In this document: positions 53,475 to 62,471 of the stretch, piece by piece | Position numbering within the stretch: position 1 is the stretch's first letter | Layout of the letters: the number at the start of each line of letters is the position of its first letter | From: Halarcobacter sp. | Lineage (GTDB): Bacteria; Campylobacterota; Campylobacteria; Campylobacterales; Arcobacteraceae | NCBI GenBank assembly: GCA_030145305.1 | Contig: JAQYVX010000003.1 | Span: 62,001 to 126,000 of the forward strand | Reading direction: 5' to 3' | DNA length: 64,000 nucleotides | The notes under the pieces: generated by a model | What the model saw: only the letters and a program-made list of their open reading frames with translations | What the model was told of the DNA's origin: nothing | Database searches by the model: none | Position numbers and translations under genes: made by a program

Positions 53475-55004
53475 ATGACTTTTAAAGACTTTAATTTTAA
53501 AGAAAAATTACAACAATCGATTGACAATGCAGGTTTTAAAGAACCAAGCCCAATTCAAAAAGACGCAATTCCTGTAGTTTTACAGGGGAAAGATATGGTT
53601 GGGCAAGCCCAAACAGGTACTGGAAAAACAGCAGCATTCGGACTTCCAATTATTAACATGATGAAAGGTAACGCTGGTGTTGAGACTATAGTTATTGTTC
53701 CAACAAGAGAACTTGCAATGCAAGTATCAGATGAACTTTTCAGATTTGGTAAAAATTCAGGAATGAATACAGCTACAGTTTATGGTGGGCAATCTTACTC
53801 TATGCAGTTAAAAAATATAGATAGAGCATCAATTATTGTTGCAACTCCAGGAAGATTAATAGACCTTTTAAAAACTAAGAAAATCGATATTAAACCTTCT
53901 TTTGTAGTTTTAGATGAAGCTGATGAAATGTTAGATATGGGATTTCTTGATGATATAAAAGAAATTTTTAATTATTTTCCAAAAGAAAGACAAACATTAT
54001 TATTCTCTGCAACTATGCCACAAGCAATTAAAAAACTTGCACAAAATATTTTAAAAGATCCTGCATTTATTACAGTTACAAAATCAGAAATGACAAACTC
54101 TAAAATTACTCAATCATTTTATGTGGTTAATGAGTATGAAAGAGATGATGCCTTAATCAGACTTTATGACTTTAAAAACCCAGAAAAATCAATTATATTT
54201 TGTAGAACAAAAAAAGAAGTTGATAGATTATCAACTTTCTTAGTTTCTCAAGGGCATATGGCAAAAGGTCTTCATGGTGATATGGAGCAAAGACAAAGAG
54301 AAGAAGTAATTAGATCATTCAAAAAAGGTGATTTAGATGTACTTATTGCAACTGATGTTGCAGCTCGTGGACTTGATGTAAATGACGTATCTCACGTATT
54401 TAATTATCATTTACCATTTGATTCTGAGTCTTATGTACATAGAATTGGAAGAACAGGACGTGCAGGAAAAGACGGTGTTGCTGTTTCAATTGTAACTCCA
54501 CATGAGTTTAGAATGATTCAAAAAATTCAAAAAGATACAGGTGGAAAATTAGAAGCAAAAGTTATACCTAATATCAACTCAGTTAAAGAGAAAAAAACTA
54601 ATACATTAAAATCTAAAATCAGTGAACAAAAAGTTTATGATTCTGGAATGGAATTAGTTGAATCTTTAAAAGAAGAGTTTGATTTATTAACAATTGCTCA
54701 TAAATTAGCATCAATTTTAACAAATGCTACTTTTGTAAAAGGTAGTAATTACATTGGTAAATCAGAAACTGACATCGAAAGATTATTTGAAAGACTTAAA
54801 GATGGTGGTGGCGGAGATAGAGATTCTCGAGGAAAAGGCCGAGGTGGATACCGAGGTGGAAATAGAAATAGCCGTGGTGGAAGCAGAAGTGGTGGAAGTC
54901 GTGATGGTGGAAATAGAAGCGGAAACAGAAGCGGTGGAAGCCGTGATGGAAATAGAAGCGGAAGCAGAGATAGAAGTAGCGGAAGTAGAAACAATAGAGG
55001 TTAA
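53475..55004 (+). CDS. DEAD-box ATP-dependent RNA helicase with RG-rich tail
   Basis: 509 residues. All core motifs are visible: AQTGTGKTAAF (motif I), PTRELA, TPGRL, DEADEML (motif II), SATMP (III), ATDVAARGLD and HRIGRTGRAGK (VI). After residue about 445 the tail is a repetitive glycine, arginine, serine and asparagine stretch that should bind RNA. The repeats in the DNA coding for the tail (54800-55000) are diverged, so they are prone to length change. Its likely role is cold-adaptive RNA unwinding or ribosome assembly (CsdA/RhlE-like). Confidence 0.93.
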   Translation: MTFKDFNFKEKLQQSIDNAGFKEPSPIQKDAIPVVLQGKDMVGQAQTGTGKTAAFGLPIINMMKGNAGVETIVIVPTRELAMQVSDELFRFGKNSGMNTATVYGGQSYSMQLKNIDRASIIVATPGRLIDLLKTKKIDIKPSFVVLDEADEMLDMGFLDDIKEIFNYFPKERQTLLFSATMPQAIKKLAQNILKDPAFITVTKSEMTNSKITQSFYVVNEYERDDALIRLYDFKNPEKSIIFCRTKKEVDRLSTFLVSQGHMAKGLHGDMEQRQREEVIRSFKKGDLDVLIATDVAARGLDVNDVSHVFNYHLPFDSESYVHRIGRTGRAGKDGVAVSIVTPHEFRMIQKIQKDTGGKLEAKVIPNINSVKEKKTNTLKSKISEQKVYDSGMELVESLKEEFDLLTIAHKLASILTNATFVKGSNYIGKSETDIERLFERLKDGGGGDRDSRGKGRGGYRGGNRNSRGGSRSGGSRDGGNRSGNRSGGSRDGNRSGSRDRSSGSRNNRG

Positions 55005-55315
55005 TCCCTCTTTTGTTTTGTCCTATTTTTAATAAATTTCTAATTCTTAAAATAATATCTTTCTAAAAAAAATCAATAATTTTCAATCTTTTAAAAAAAT
55101 TCCTTTATATTTATACAAAATCTTACTTTTTATCTTTTTATTTTCTAAGAAAATTAGCAAATTTGGTAATTTAACAATCCTATATTATAGAGATACAAAA
55201 TAATTTAAGTATTTTAGTAATAAATAAATTAAGTTTTTTTAAAGCTTGTATAATCAAATATCCAATATAATCCTACAAAATTATGATTACGAAATAGTTA
55301 CAAAAAAGGTTTACT
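55005..55315 (+). other. AT-rich intergenic region upstream of phosphate permease
   Basis: About 310 bp with no coding sense in any frame. Two perfect TATAAT hexamers (55249-55254 and 55266-55271) mark probable promoters for the downstream permease. I see no Pho-box-like repeat. Confidence 0.5.
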
Positions 55316-56899
55316 TTGGATATAAATACGATTGATACTTTCGATAAGGCTACGGAGAAGACTCTTCCTGGTTTTGCTAAGCTTTCTCTTGGTTTGTTAT
55401 TTGTTGCGTTAGTGTTTTTATGGAGTTACACTTCTTATGGAGATGTCCCTAATAATACGTTTCTAATCTTAGGTGCTGTCTTTGGTGCTTATATGGCAAT
55501 GAACATTGGTGCAAATGATGTTGCCAATAATGTTGGTCCTGCTGTTGGTTCTAAGGCTATGACTCTTATGTGGGCAATTATAATAGCAGCAGTCTTTGAA
55601 GCACTTGGAGCTTTTATAGCAGGTGGTGAAGTTGTTAAGACTATTAAAAAAGGAATTATTGACCCAGCTTTAATTACAAATCCTGAAATATTTATTTGGG
55701 CTATGACAGCTGCTTTATTTTCTGCTGCTTTATGGCTTAATTTTGCAACTTCTATTGGTGCTCCTGTTTCAACTACTCACTCAATAGTAGGAGGAGTCAT
55801 GGGATCTGGAATTGCAGCTGCTGGATTCTCTATTGTAAACTGGGGAACAATGGGAAAAATTGCTATGTCTTGGATTATTTCTCCTGTTCTTGGAGGGGTA
55901 ATAGCCGCACTTTTCCTCTTTTTTATAAAGAAAAAAATAATGTATAAAAAAGATATGGTCTCATCTGCAAAAATATTTGTACCTTATTTAATCTCTTTAA
56001 TGACTTGGGCTTTCTCTACTTATCTTATTTTAAAAGGTTTTTCAAAACTTGTTAAACTTGATTTTTTAACAGCTGCTGGAATTGGCTTTATTATTTCAAT
56101 AATTGCATATATTTTAGTAAAACCTTTAGTAATTAATGCTGCTAATAAAATAGAAAATACAAGATACGGTGTGAATTCTTTATTTACTATTCCTCTTATC
56201 TTTGCAGCTGCTTTATTATCATTTGCTCATGGTGCCAATGATGTTGCAAATGCTATTGGACCTTTGGCTGCAATTAATGATGCAGTTGTTAACTCAGGAA
56301 TTTCTACAGATGTTGATATTCCATTTTGGGTTATGTCTGTTGGGGCAATTGGTATAGCAATTGGACTTGCTTTATATGGACCAAAACTTATTAAAACTGT
56401 TGGTTCAGAAATTACGGAACTTGATCAAGTAAGAGCATTTGCTATTGCAATGGCTGCTGCTTGTACTGTTATCTTAGCTTCACAACTTGGACTTCCTGTT
56501 TCTTCAACTCATATTGCAGTTGGGGGAGTTTTTGGTGTTGGATTTTTAAGAGAGTATTTGGATTCTAGTGAAAGTAAGTTTATTTCAAATACAAGAAAAA
56601 AATTCAAAAAAGATAAAAAAGAGTTAGATTCATATGAACATGAACTTGTAAAATTAGAAAAATTAGAAAAAAAATCTAAGATTGAATATATGAGAATTGC
56701 TGAATTATATAAAACAATTGAAGATAAAGTTGAACTTGTAAAACAAGAAAAGAAAGAGTTTAAAATTGCTAAAAGAGTTAAATATGTGAAAAGAGATGCA
56801 GTTAAAAAAATTATTGCTGCATGGGTTATTACTGTTCCCGCAGCTGCTTTACTTTCTGGATCTATTTTCTTTATGATAAAAGGGATTATGTTACCTTAA
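55316..56899 (+). CDS. PiT-family inorganic phosphate transporter
   Basis: 527 residues, about ten or eleven helices. The two PiT signatures appear as GANDVANNVGPAVGSKA (about 63-79) and GANDVANAIGPLAA (about 305-318), with GAPVSTTHSIVGG and GLPVSSTHIAVGG. A long charged coiled-coil loop of about 70 residues (about 420-490) precedes the last helix; such an insertion is large for PitA. TTG start after AAAAAAGGTTTAC. Confidence 0.92.
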   Translation: MDINTIDTFDKATEKTLPGFAKLSLGLLFVALVFLWSYTSYGDVPNNTFLILGAVFGAYMAMNIGANDVANNVGPAVGSKAMTLMWAIIIAAVFEALGAFIAGGEVVKTIKKGIIDPALITNPEIFIWAMTAALFSAALWLNFATSIGAPVSTTHSIVGGVMGSGIAAAGFSIVNWGTMGKIAMSWIISPVLGGVIAALFLFFIKKKIMYKKDMVSSAKIFVPYLISLMTWAFSTYLILKGFSKLVKLDFLTAAGIGFIISIIAYILVKPLVINAANKIENTRYGVNSLFTIPLIFAAALLSFAHGANDVANAIGPLAAINDAVVNSGISTDVDIPFWVMSVGAIGIAIGLALYGPKLIKTVGSEITELDQVRAFAIAMAAACTVILASQLGLPVSSTHIAVGGVFGVGFLREYLDSSESKFISNTRKKFKKDKKELDSYEHELVKLEKLEKKSKIEYMRIAELYKTIEDKVELVKQEKKEFKIAKRVKYVKRDAVKKIIAAWVITVPAAALLSGSIFFMIKGIMLP

Positions 56900-56954
56900 A
56901 AGCTTACAAACTACTATTCTATGATAAAATTCTTTTTTTTTAAAAGGAATTTTC

Positions 56955-57869
56955 ATAGAAGCATTACTCTCTGTTGCAACAATTTATCTTTTTATTATCA
57001 TTGGATTTATTTTTAAAAGAGTATTTAAAAATGATGTGAATGAAAGAAGTTTTGTTTTACTAAATTTATATTTCTTACAACCTATACTTATTTTTTGGGG
57101 ACTAACAAGAGCTCCTCTTGATGAAAAGTTTATTAGTACACCTTTAATCTATTTTCTAATAATTTTTATTACTTTGATTATTGGATATTTTTATTCAAGA
57201 AAAGCTTTTAGAGATAATCAAGATAAATCAATTTTTATGGCCTCTTCTTTAGTTGGAAATACAGGAAACTTAGGAATTCCACTAGGAATTGCCCTTTTTG
57301 GAATACAAAGTGTTCCTTATACTTCTATTCTTAATATTGCTAATATATTTTTTATCTACATTTTTTCTGTTTATTTTTTCGCAGGAGATAAATTCAAATT
57401 TATAGATGCATTAAAAGAAATATTTAAAATACCTGCTATTTGGTTTACCGTTCTAGCTCTTGGCTTTAATTATAATAACTTCGAGCTAAACCCTGCTTTT
57501 GATAAAGTATTCACTATGGGAGCCTATACAGCTATTGTAATGCAATTGATAATTTTTGGTGTATTTATGTCAAAAGTAAAAGTAAAAACAGCAAATTGGA
57601 GACTTTCACTAAATATATCTTTATTTAAACATATTGTTTTACCCCTTGTTGGTTTATTTGTTATTTTATATTTTGATGTTGAAGCTTTTCTTGGAGCAAT
57701 TATCTTTTTAGAGCTTATTGTACCTCTTGCTGTGAACAACGTAAATATTGCTTCTTTATATAATTGTAAACCTATTGATGTTACTTTCTCTATTTTAATT
57801 TCAAGTTTAATTTTTATTGTGTTTATTTATGGATATATTTTGATTATTAATAAGTATTTTGGATTATAA
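56955..57869 (+). CDS. AEC (auxin efflux carrier) family transporter, probable AUA start
   Basis: The family's first helix is encoded only upstream of the first ordinary start (GTG 57036): IEALLSVATIYLFIIIGFIFKRVF from 56955. The frame is closed by TAA at 56925, and no ATG, GTG or TTG lies between. AAAAGGA sits six nt before ATA 56955, exactly as in the S24 gene at 19285. I therefore place the start at ATA. The 304-residue protein then has the ten helices expected, with GNTGNLGIPLGIALFG in the middle. Substrate unknown. It ends 1 bp before asnB. Confidence 0.75.
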   Translation: MEALLSVATIYLFIIIGFIFKRVFKNDVNERSFVLLNLYFLQPILIFWGLTRAPLDEKFISTPLIYFLIIFITLIIGYFYSRKAFRDNQDKSIFMASSLVGNTGNLGIPLGIALFGIQSVPYTSILNIANIFFIYIFSVYFFAGDKFKFIDALKEIFKIPAIWFTVLALGFNYNNFELNPAFDKVFTMGAYTAIVMQLIIFGVFMSKVKVKTANWRLSLNISLFKHIVLPLVGLFVILYFDVEAFLGAIIFLELIVPLAVNNVNIASLYNCKPIDVTFSILISSLIFIVFIYGYILIINKYFGL

Positions 57870-57870
57870 G

Positions 57871-59670
57871 ATGTGTGGAATTTTAGGAACAAACTTTATA
57901 AGTACAGATTTTAACTCTGCTTTAGAGCATTTAAATAATAGAGGACCTGATTATTCCTCTTTTACTAAAATAGAAAATAAAATGTTTGGACATACAAGAT
58001 TAGCGATTATTGATTTAGATAATGAAGCAAATCAACCTATGGTGTATGATGAAATTTTAATAGTTTTTAATGGTGAGATTTATAATTATAAAGAGTTAAT
58101 AAAAGAAGAAAATCTTCTTTGTAAAACAGCCTCTGATACAGAGGTTATAATTAGGCTTTATCAAAAATATGAAGAATCATTTTTAAATAAGTTAAATGGA
58201 ATGTTCTCTTTTTGTCTTTACGATATAAAAAAACAAAAGTACTTCTGTTCAAGAGATAGATATGGGAAAAAGCCATTTTTTTATTATTATAAAGATAATA
58301 AATTTATCTTTTCAAGTTCAATACAAGCAATTATAAAAATACTAGGAACTACTCCTTCTTTAAATAAAGTTGCTTTATCTCAATATATGCAATATTTTGT
58401 AAGCCTAGGCGAGAACACTTTTTATAAAGATATTGAAGCTTTAGAAGCAGCTACTTATTTTACCCTTGAGGCAAAAAATGAAAGTAATATTAATAGTGAA
58501 ATAAAGAAAAAGAAATTTTATAAAATTAATACCTACAAAAAAATAAAAACTGAAGAAGAAGCTTTAACTGGTATAGAGGACTTACTTTTCAAATCTGTAG
58601 AATCAAGACTTACAGGTGATGTTGAAGTTGGAAGTTTGTTAAGTGGAGGGATTGATAGTTCTTTGATTTCTTCTTTATATACTAAAATTAGTGGAAAAAG
58701 AATTAATACTTTTTCAATAGGCTATGATGAATATAAAAACTATTGTGAACTTGATTATGCTCAAATTACAGCAAAACATATAAACTCAAACCATACTCCA
58801 ATTTCTATATGTAAAAATGATTTTATAAATTATTTTGAAGATACCTTAACTGCCCTTGAAGAACCTCATGCCGATAGTGCAGCAATTCCTTTAAATATAT
58901 TAACAAATAAAATTCACAAAAGTGGAATAAAAACTGTTTTAAGTGGAGAAGGTAGTGATGAAATTTTTTTGGGCTATGATAATTATGCTAAGTTTTTAAG
59001 ATATTACGAATTTGAAAAAACCTTGTCTAGTGGACAAAATGAGTTTTTAAATTCAATTATAAGTGCTTTACAAAATAATACAAAAGAGAGTGAATACTTA
59101 AGAAGAATCGTTAAAAAACAGACTTTATATAACTCTTTTGGGGAAGTATATTCAGATATTCAAAAGAAAAAATTATTTAAAAAAGTACCTACTTTTAAAC
59201 CTGAAAAAACAAAAAAAGATCCTGTTGATTGGATGAGTTATATTGACTTAAAAATTTGGTTAGGGGAAGCTTTATTAAGTAAAGTGGATAGAATTTCTAT
59301 GCATAATTCTTTAGAAGTTAGAACGCCATTTTTAGATTATCGTTTAGTGGACTATCTTTTTTCTATTGATTCAAAACTAAAAGTTGGGAATACTAATAAA
59401 TACTTACTTAAAAAAATTGCTTCAAAATATATTCCTGAGACTATAATCAATAGAACAAAAAAAGGTTTTAATTCTCCTTTTAATGAGTGGATTCATGAAG
59501 AGTATGGAGATTCTATACTAGCTTGTATTTTAAAAGTTAATAATGAAACAAATCTATTTAATGAAGAGTATATAAAACAGATTTATTCATTATCAAAAAA
59601 TAGAAAATTTAAACAGCACTTGTGGTCACTATTTATTTTCTCACGCTGGTATGAAAAAACTTACCTTTGA
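57871..59670 (+). CDS. asnB: Asparagine synthase, glutamine-hydrolysing
   Basis: 599 residues. The true start is MCGILG at 57871, since the second-residue cysteine is the glutaminase nucleophile after removal of Met; a TTG four codons upstream is rejected. Glutaminase domain: NNRGPDYSS, FNGEIYNY, DTEVIIRLY. Synthetase domain: LLSGGIDSSLISSLY pyrophosphate loop and SGEGSDEIFLGY. It could serve asparagine supply or amidation of a surface sugar; no polysaccharide genes are adjacent. Confidence 0.93.
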   Translation: MCGILGTNFISTDFNSALEHLNNRGPDYSSFTKIENKMFGHTRLAIIDLDNEANQPMVYDEILIVFNGEIYNYKELIKEENLLCKTASDTEVIIRLYQKYEESFLNKLNGMFSFCLYDIKKQKYFCSRDRYGKKPFFYYYKDNKFIFSSSIQAIIKILGTTPSLNKVALSQYMQYFVSLGENTFYKDIEALEAATYFTLEAKNESNINSEIKKKKFYKINTYKKIKTEEEALTGIEDLLFKSVESRLTGDVEVGSLLSGGIDSSLISSLYTKISGKRINTFSIGYDEYKNYCELDYAQITAKHINSNHTPISICKNDFINYFEDTLTALEEPHADSAAIPLNILTNKIHKSGIKTVLSGEGSDEIFLGYDNYAKFLRYYEFEKTLSSGQNEFLNSIISALQNNTKESEYLRRIVKKQTLYNSFGEVYSDIQKKKLFKKVPTFKPEKTKKDPVDWMSYIDLKIWLGEALLSKVDRISMHNSLEVRTPFLDYRLVDYLFSIDSKLKVGNTNKYLLKKIASKYIPETIINRTKKGFNSPFNEWIHEEYGDSILACILKVNNETNLFNEEYIKQIYSLSKNRKFKQHLWSLFIFSRWYEKTYL

Positions 59671-59767
59671 TTGGCTAATAAGTTCTAAAAATATATAATA
59701 TCATTTCATTTTAAAGAATATCAAAGACAAAGTAGATATTATTCGAAGATGAATTAAGGAAAGTAGT

Positions 59768-60070
59768 ATGAATTTATTAATCCCTGTAGATTGTAATAGT
59801 AGGCATGAAGCTTTGATTACTACACTTGACAGTTCAAAAGATTGGGCTTTTGTAGAGCTTGAAGATGGACAAATTATTGAGTGTAAGTTTTATAAAGATA
59901 GAAAAGATATTGAAGCTTGGGTTGAAACTGTTGTAGTAATAAATGAATTAGAGTATATTTGGCAATTTCAAGAAGATGGAATTGCTGTATTAGTAGCTCC
60001 CACACAAAGAAGTATAGATGAAATTGTTGAGGCATTTTTATTTAGTGAACTTCACGATTTAAGTGTATAA
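59768..60070 (+). CDS. Small protein, NifX/NifB-like fold suspected
   Basis: 100 residues. The beginning MNLLIPVD and alternating beta/alpha pattern (WAFVELEDGQIIECKFY, AWVETVVVI, IAVLVAPTQRSIDEIVEAFL) are reminiscent of the dinitrogenase iron-molybdenum cofactor biosynthesis (NifX-like) fold, but the similarity is general. ATG after AAGGAAAGTAGT. A terminator overlaps its stop. Confidence 0.6.
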   Translation: MNLLIPVDCNSRHEALITTLDSSKDWAFVELEDGQIIECKFYKDRKDIEAWVETVVVINELEYIWQFQEDGIAVLVAPTQRSIDEIVEAFLFSELHDLSV

Positions 60071-60097
60071 AACTAAAAAGTTTTATACACTTATTTT
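60061..60097 (+). terminator. Intrinsic terminator overlapping the stop codon
   Basis: AAGTGTATAAAACT (60061-60074), loop AAAA, perfect complement 60079-60092, then ATTTTT. It includes the gene's TAA and ends the transcript just before the tRNA gene. Confidence 0.85.
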
Positions 60098-60107
60098 TAA
60101 ATAATCT

Positions 60108-60183
60108 GACCGTGTAGCTCAGTTGGTAGAGCACTTCGTTGACATCGAAGTTGTCAGCAGTTCGAATCTGCTCATGGTCACCA
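60108..60183 (+). tRNA. tRNA-Val (anticodon GAC)
   Basis: 76 nt with encoded CCA. Acceptor GACCGTG pairs with CATGGTC (one G-T); D arm GCTC/GAGC; anticodon stem CTTCG/CGAAG with loop TTGACAT (anticodon GAC); T arm AGCAG/CTGCT with loop TTCGAAT. Confidence 0.96.
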
Positions 60184-60320
60184 TTCTATTTTATTTTTAT
60201 TTCTCTCAAAAAATTATTTTATTTTTAAAAATCATGAAAATTTAAGCTAAAAAATTAAGCTATATTTAACCAAAAGGTGCAAGTTTAAAGACTTTGACAC
60301 GATATGTTTGACATTGTGAA

Positions 60321-60326
60321 TATAAT
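60321..60326 (+). promoter_or_regulatory. -10 hexamer upstream of the GGDEF/EAL gene
   Basis: TATAAT, 36 bp before the ATG. Two TTTGACA copies (starting near 60293 and 60307) lie upstream; only weak -35 spacing is possible. Confidence 0.45.
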
Positions 60327-60361
60327 GATGTAAAATATAATAAAAATTATTTAGGATGTTT

Positions 60362-62431
60362 ATGAGCGATACCATTCATTATTATGAAGATGTTTTTAAT
60401 AATATAGATGAACCTATTCTTTTGATGGAGGGTAATTTATTTATATATGCAAATACAGCTGCTCTAAATTTTTTTAATATGTCCTCAAAAGAAGATTTAC
60501 TTTTATTACACCCTTCTCAATTGTCTCCTAAATATCAAGAAGATGGAGAACTGTCTTCTATAAAATCAAATAGAATGATTGAAATTTGTTTGGAACAAAA
60601 TGGTCACAGTTTTGAATGGTTATCTAAAACTATTGATGGTAAAACCTTCACTATTGCAGTTAATTTGAAGAAAATACATATTAATAATAAAGAACTTATT
60701 CAATGTGTTATAAAAGATTTAGGAAATATAAAAAAACTTGAAAGAGATTTATCAAAATATAAAAAACTAGTTGAACAAAAAGATGATTATATTAATCAAA
60801 TAAATCAAAACTTATCAACAAATAGTGATAATAATGAAAACTTAATAGAATCATTACTTTTATTAGAAGAGTATAAAAAAGCCTTAGATGAAAGTTCAAT
60901 CGTATCAAAAAGTGATTTAGATGGAACTATTACTTATGTAAATGAAAAATTTTGCGAAAGTTCAGGATATACAGAAGAAGAACTAATTGGAAATAATCAC
61001 AGAATAGTAAAGCATCCTGATACTCCAAAAGAATATTTTGTTAGTTTATGGAAAACACTAAGAAGTAAAAAAATATTTAAAGGTATTGTAAAAAATAAAA
61101 AGAAAAATGGAGATGCATATTATATAGATTCTACTATTATCCCTATTTTAGATAAAAACAATGAGATAGTTGAGTATATAGCTATTAGAAATGATATTAC
61201 TTCTTTATTTGAAAAAGATAAAATGATTTATGAGCAATTTATTGATGACTTGACTCTTTTGCCAAATAGACAAAAATTTTTAGAGGATTTAAAAAATTCT
61301 ATTAATCCAAATTTAGCATTAATTAATATTGATAGATTTAGAGATATAAATAACTCTTATGGTATAAAAATTGGAGATAAAATACTAAAAGCTTTTGCAA
61401 AAAGACTAGTAATGTTTAAAAGCAAAAATTTAAATGCCTATAGAATCTCAGGGGATGTATTCGCTTTTCTTTCATTTGGTAAATTCAAAACAAATGAATT
61501 ATATAAAACTTGTAATAACCTAACTACTATGTGTGATAAAGAGAGTTTTATAATAGATGATTATGTTTTTGATATTTCTTTTACAGTAGGAATTGCAGAT
61601 ACTAATCATAAGTTATTAACCCATGCAGAAGTAGCTTTATTTTGGGCTAAACAAATAAATGTTGATATAGCTGTTTTTGATAAAGAATTGCCAATATATA
61701 AAGACTTAAAAAAGAATATTGAATTAACAAAAGAGATAAAACAAGCTTTGAAAACTGATAATATCTTGATGTATGCTCAAGAAATCATTGATAATAAGAC
61801 AAAAGAAGTAAAATATGAAGTTCTTATGAGAATGAGAAATAGTAAAGGAAAAATAATTTCACCTTTTGTATTTTTAGAACATGCAAAAAGAGCAAGGTTT
61901 TATCCTCAAATGACGAATAAAATTATAGAGAAATCATGCGAATATTTTAAAAATAAAGATATTGTCTTTTCTATAAATTTAATGATTGATGATATAAAGA
62001 ATGAAAAAACAATTAATTACTTATTTAATAAATTAATAGAGACAAAGACCGCAAATAAGGTTATTTTAGAAATTGTAGAATCAGAAGGAATAGAAAAATT
62101 TGAAGAGGTTGGAGATTTTATAAGAAAAGCAAAACTAATAGGATGTAAAGTTGCGATTGATGATTTTGGAACTGGATATTCAAATTTTGAATATATAATA
62201 AATTTAAATGTTGATTTTTTAAAAATTGATGGCTCTTTAATAAAAGATATTCATGTAAATGAAAATATAAAATTAACAGTATCAACTATTGTAAATTTTG
62301 CGAAAGTATTAGGTATTCAAACAGTTGCTGAGTTTGTACATTGTCAAGAAGTTCAAGATATAGTAGAATCTTTAGGTATTGATTTTTCTCAAGGCTATTT
62401 ATTTCATAAACCTGAAGAATTTATTAATTAA
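60362..62431 (+). CDS. PAS-PAS-GGDEF-EAL protein, likely c-di-GMP phosphodiesterase
   Basis: 689 residues from ATG 60362, five nt after AGGA (an ATG two codons earlier has no ribosome site). Two PAS domains (about 8-122 and 178-285, the second with YVNEKFCESSGYTEEELIGNNHRIVKHPDTP as in aerotaxis-type PAS), then GGDEF-like (about 300-435) and EAL (about 445-685). The cyclase motif is SGDVF instead of GGDEF, so synthesis activity is probably lost. EAL residues look intact: YEVLMRMR, FSINL, LEIVESEG, DDFGTGYSN, FLKIDGSL, VAEFVH and FSQGYLF. No membrane segment, so it likely senses a cytosolic or redox signal. Confidence 0.9.
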   Translation: MSDTIHYYEDVFNNIDEPILLMEGNLFIYANTAALNFFNMSSKEDLLLLHPSQLSPKYQEDGELSSIKSNRMIEICLEQNGHSFEWLSKTIDGKTFTIAVNLKKIHINNKELIQCVIKDLGNIKKLERDLSKYKKLVEQKDDYINQINQNLSTNSDNNENLIESLLLLEEYKKALDESSIVSKSDLDGTITYVNEKFCESSGYTEEELIGNNHRIVKHPDTPKEYFVSLWKTLRSKKIFKGIVKNKKKNGDAYYIDSTIIPILDKNNEIVEYIAIRNDITSLFEKDKMIYEQFIDDLTLLPNRQKFLEDLKNSINPNLALINIDRFRDINNSYGIKIGDKILKAFAKRLVMFKSKNLNAYRISGDVFAFLSFGKFKTNELYKTCNNLTTMCDKESFIIDDYVFDISFTVGIADTNHKLLTHAEVALFWAKQINVDIAVFDKELPIYKDLKKNIELTKEIKQALKTDNILMYAQEIIDNKTKEVKYEVLMRMRNSKGKIISPFVFLEHAKRARFYPQMTNKIIEKSCEYFKNKDIVFSINLMIDDIKNEKTINYLFNKLIETKTANKVILEIVESEGIEKFEEVGDFIRKAKLIGCKVAIDDFGTGYSNFEYIINLNVDFLKIDGSLIKDIHVNENIKLTVSTIVNFAKVLGIQTVAEFVHCQEVQDIVESLGIDFSQGYLFHKPEEFIN

Positions 62432-62444
62432 GTCCTTTTTTTAG

Positions 62445-62463
62445 TCTAACTCAAAGAGTTAGA
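62445..62463. terminator. Hairpin between convergent c-di-GMP genes
   Basis: TCTAACTC and GAGTTAGA form an 8-bp stem with a 3-nt loop between the stops of the two genes. No clear U-run, so it is a weak candidate. Confidence 0.45.
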
Positions 62464-62471
62464 TAAGGAAA

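Noticed and set aside
54800-55002. CRISPR-like repeats
   Set aside because: The repeats are short, diverged and in frame within the RG-rich tail of the helicase; no spacers or regular spacing. No CRISPR array was seen elsewhere.
54749-55032. Long overlapping frames on both strands in the helicase tail
   Set aside because: They are leucine/proline- or glutamate/valine-rich shadows of the glycine-arginine repeats in the real frame.
57036-57869. AEC transporter starting at GTG 57036
   Set aside because: This would delete the first membrane helix that is clearly encoded upstream in the same frame after a good ribosome site.
60061-60107. Hairpin as part of the tRNA gene promoter or leader
   Set aside because: It is a perfect stem followed by T5 overlapping the upstream stop codon, so it is an intrinsic terminator.
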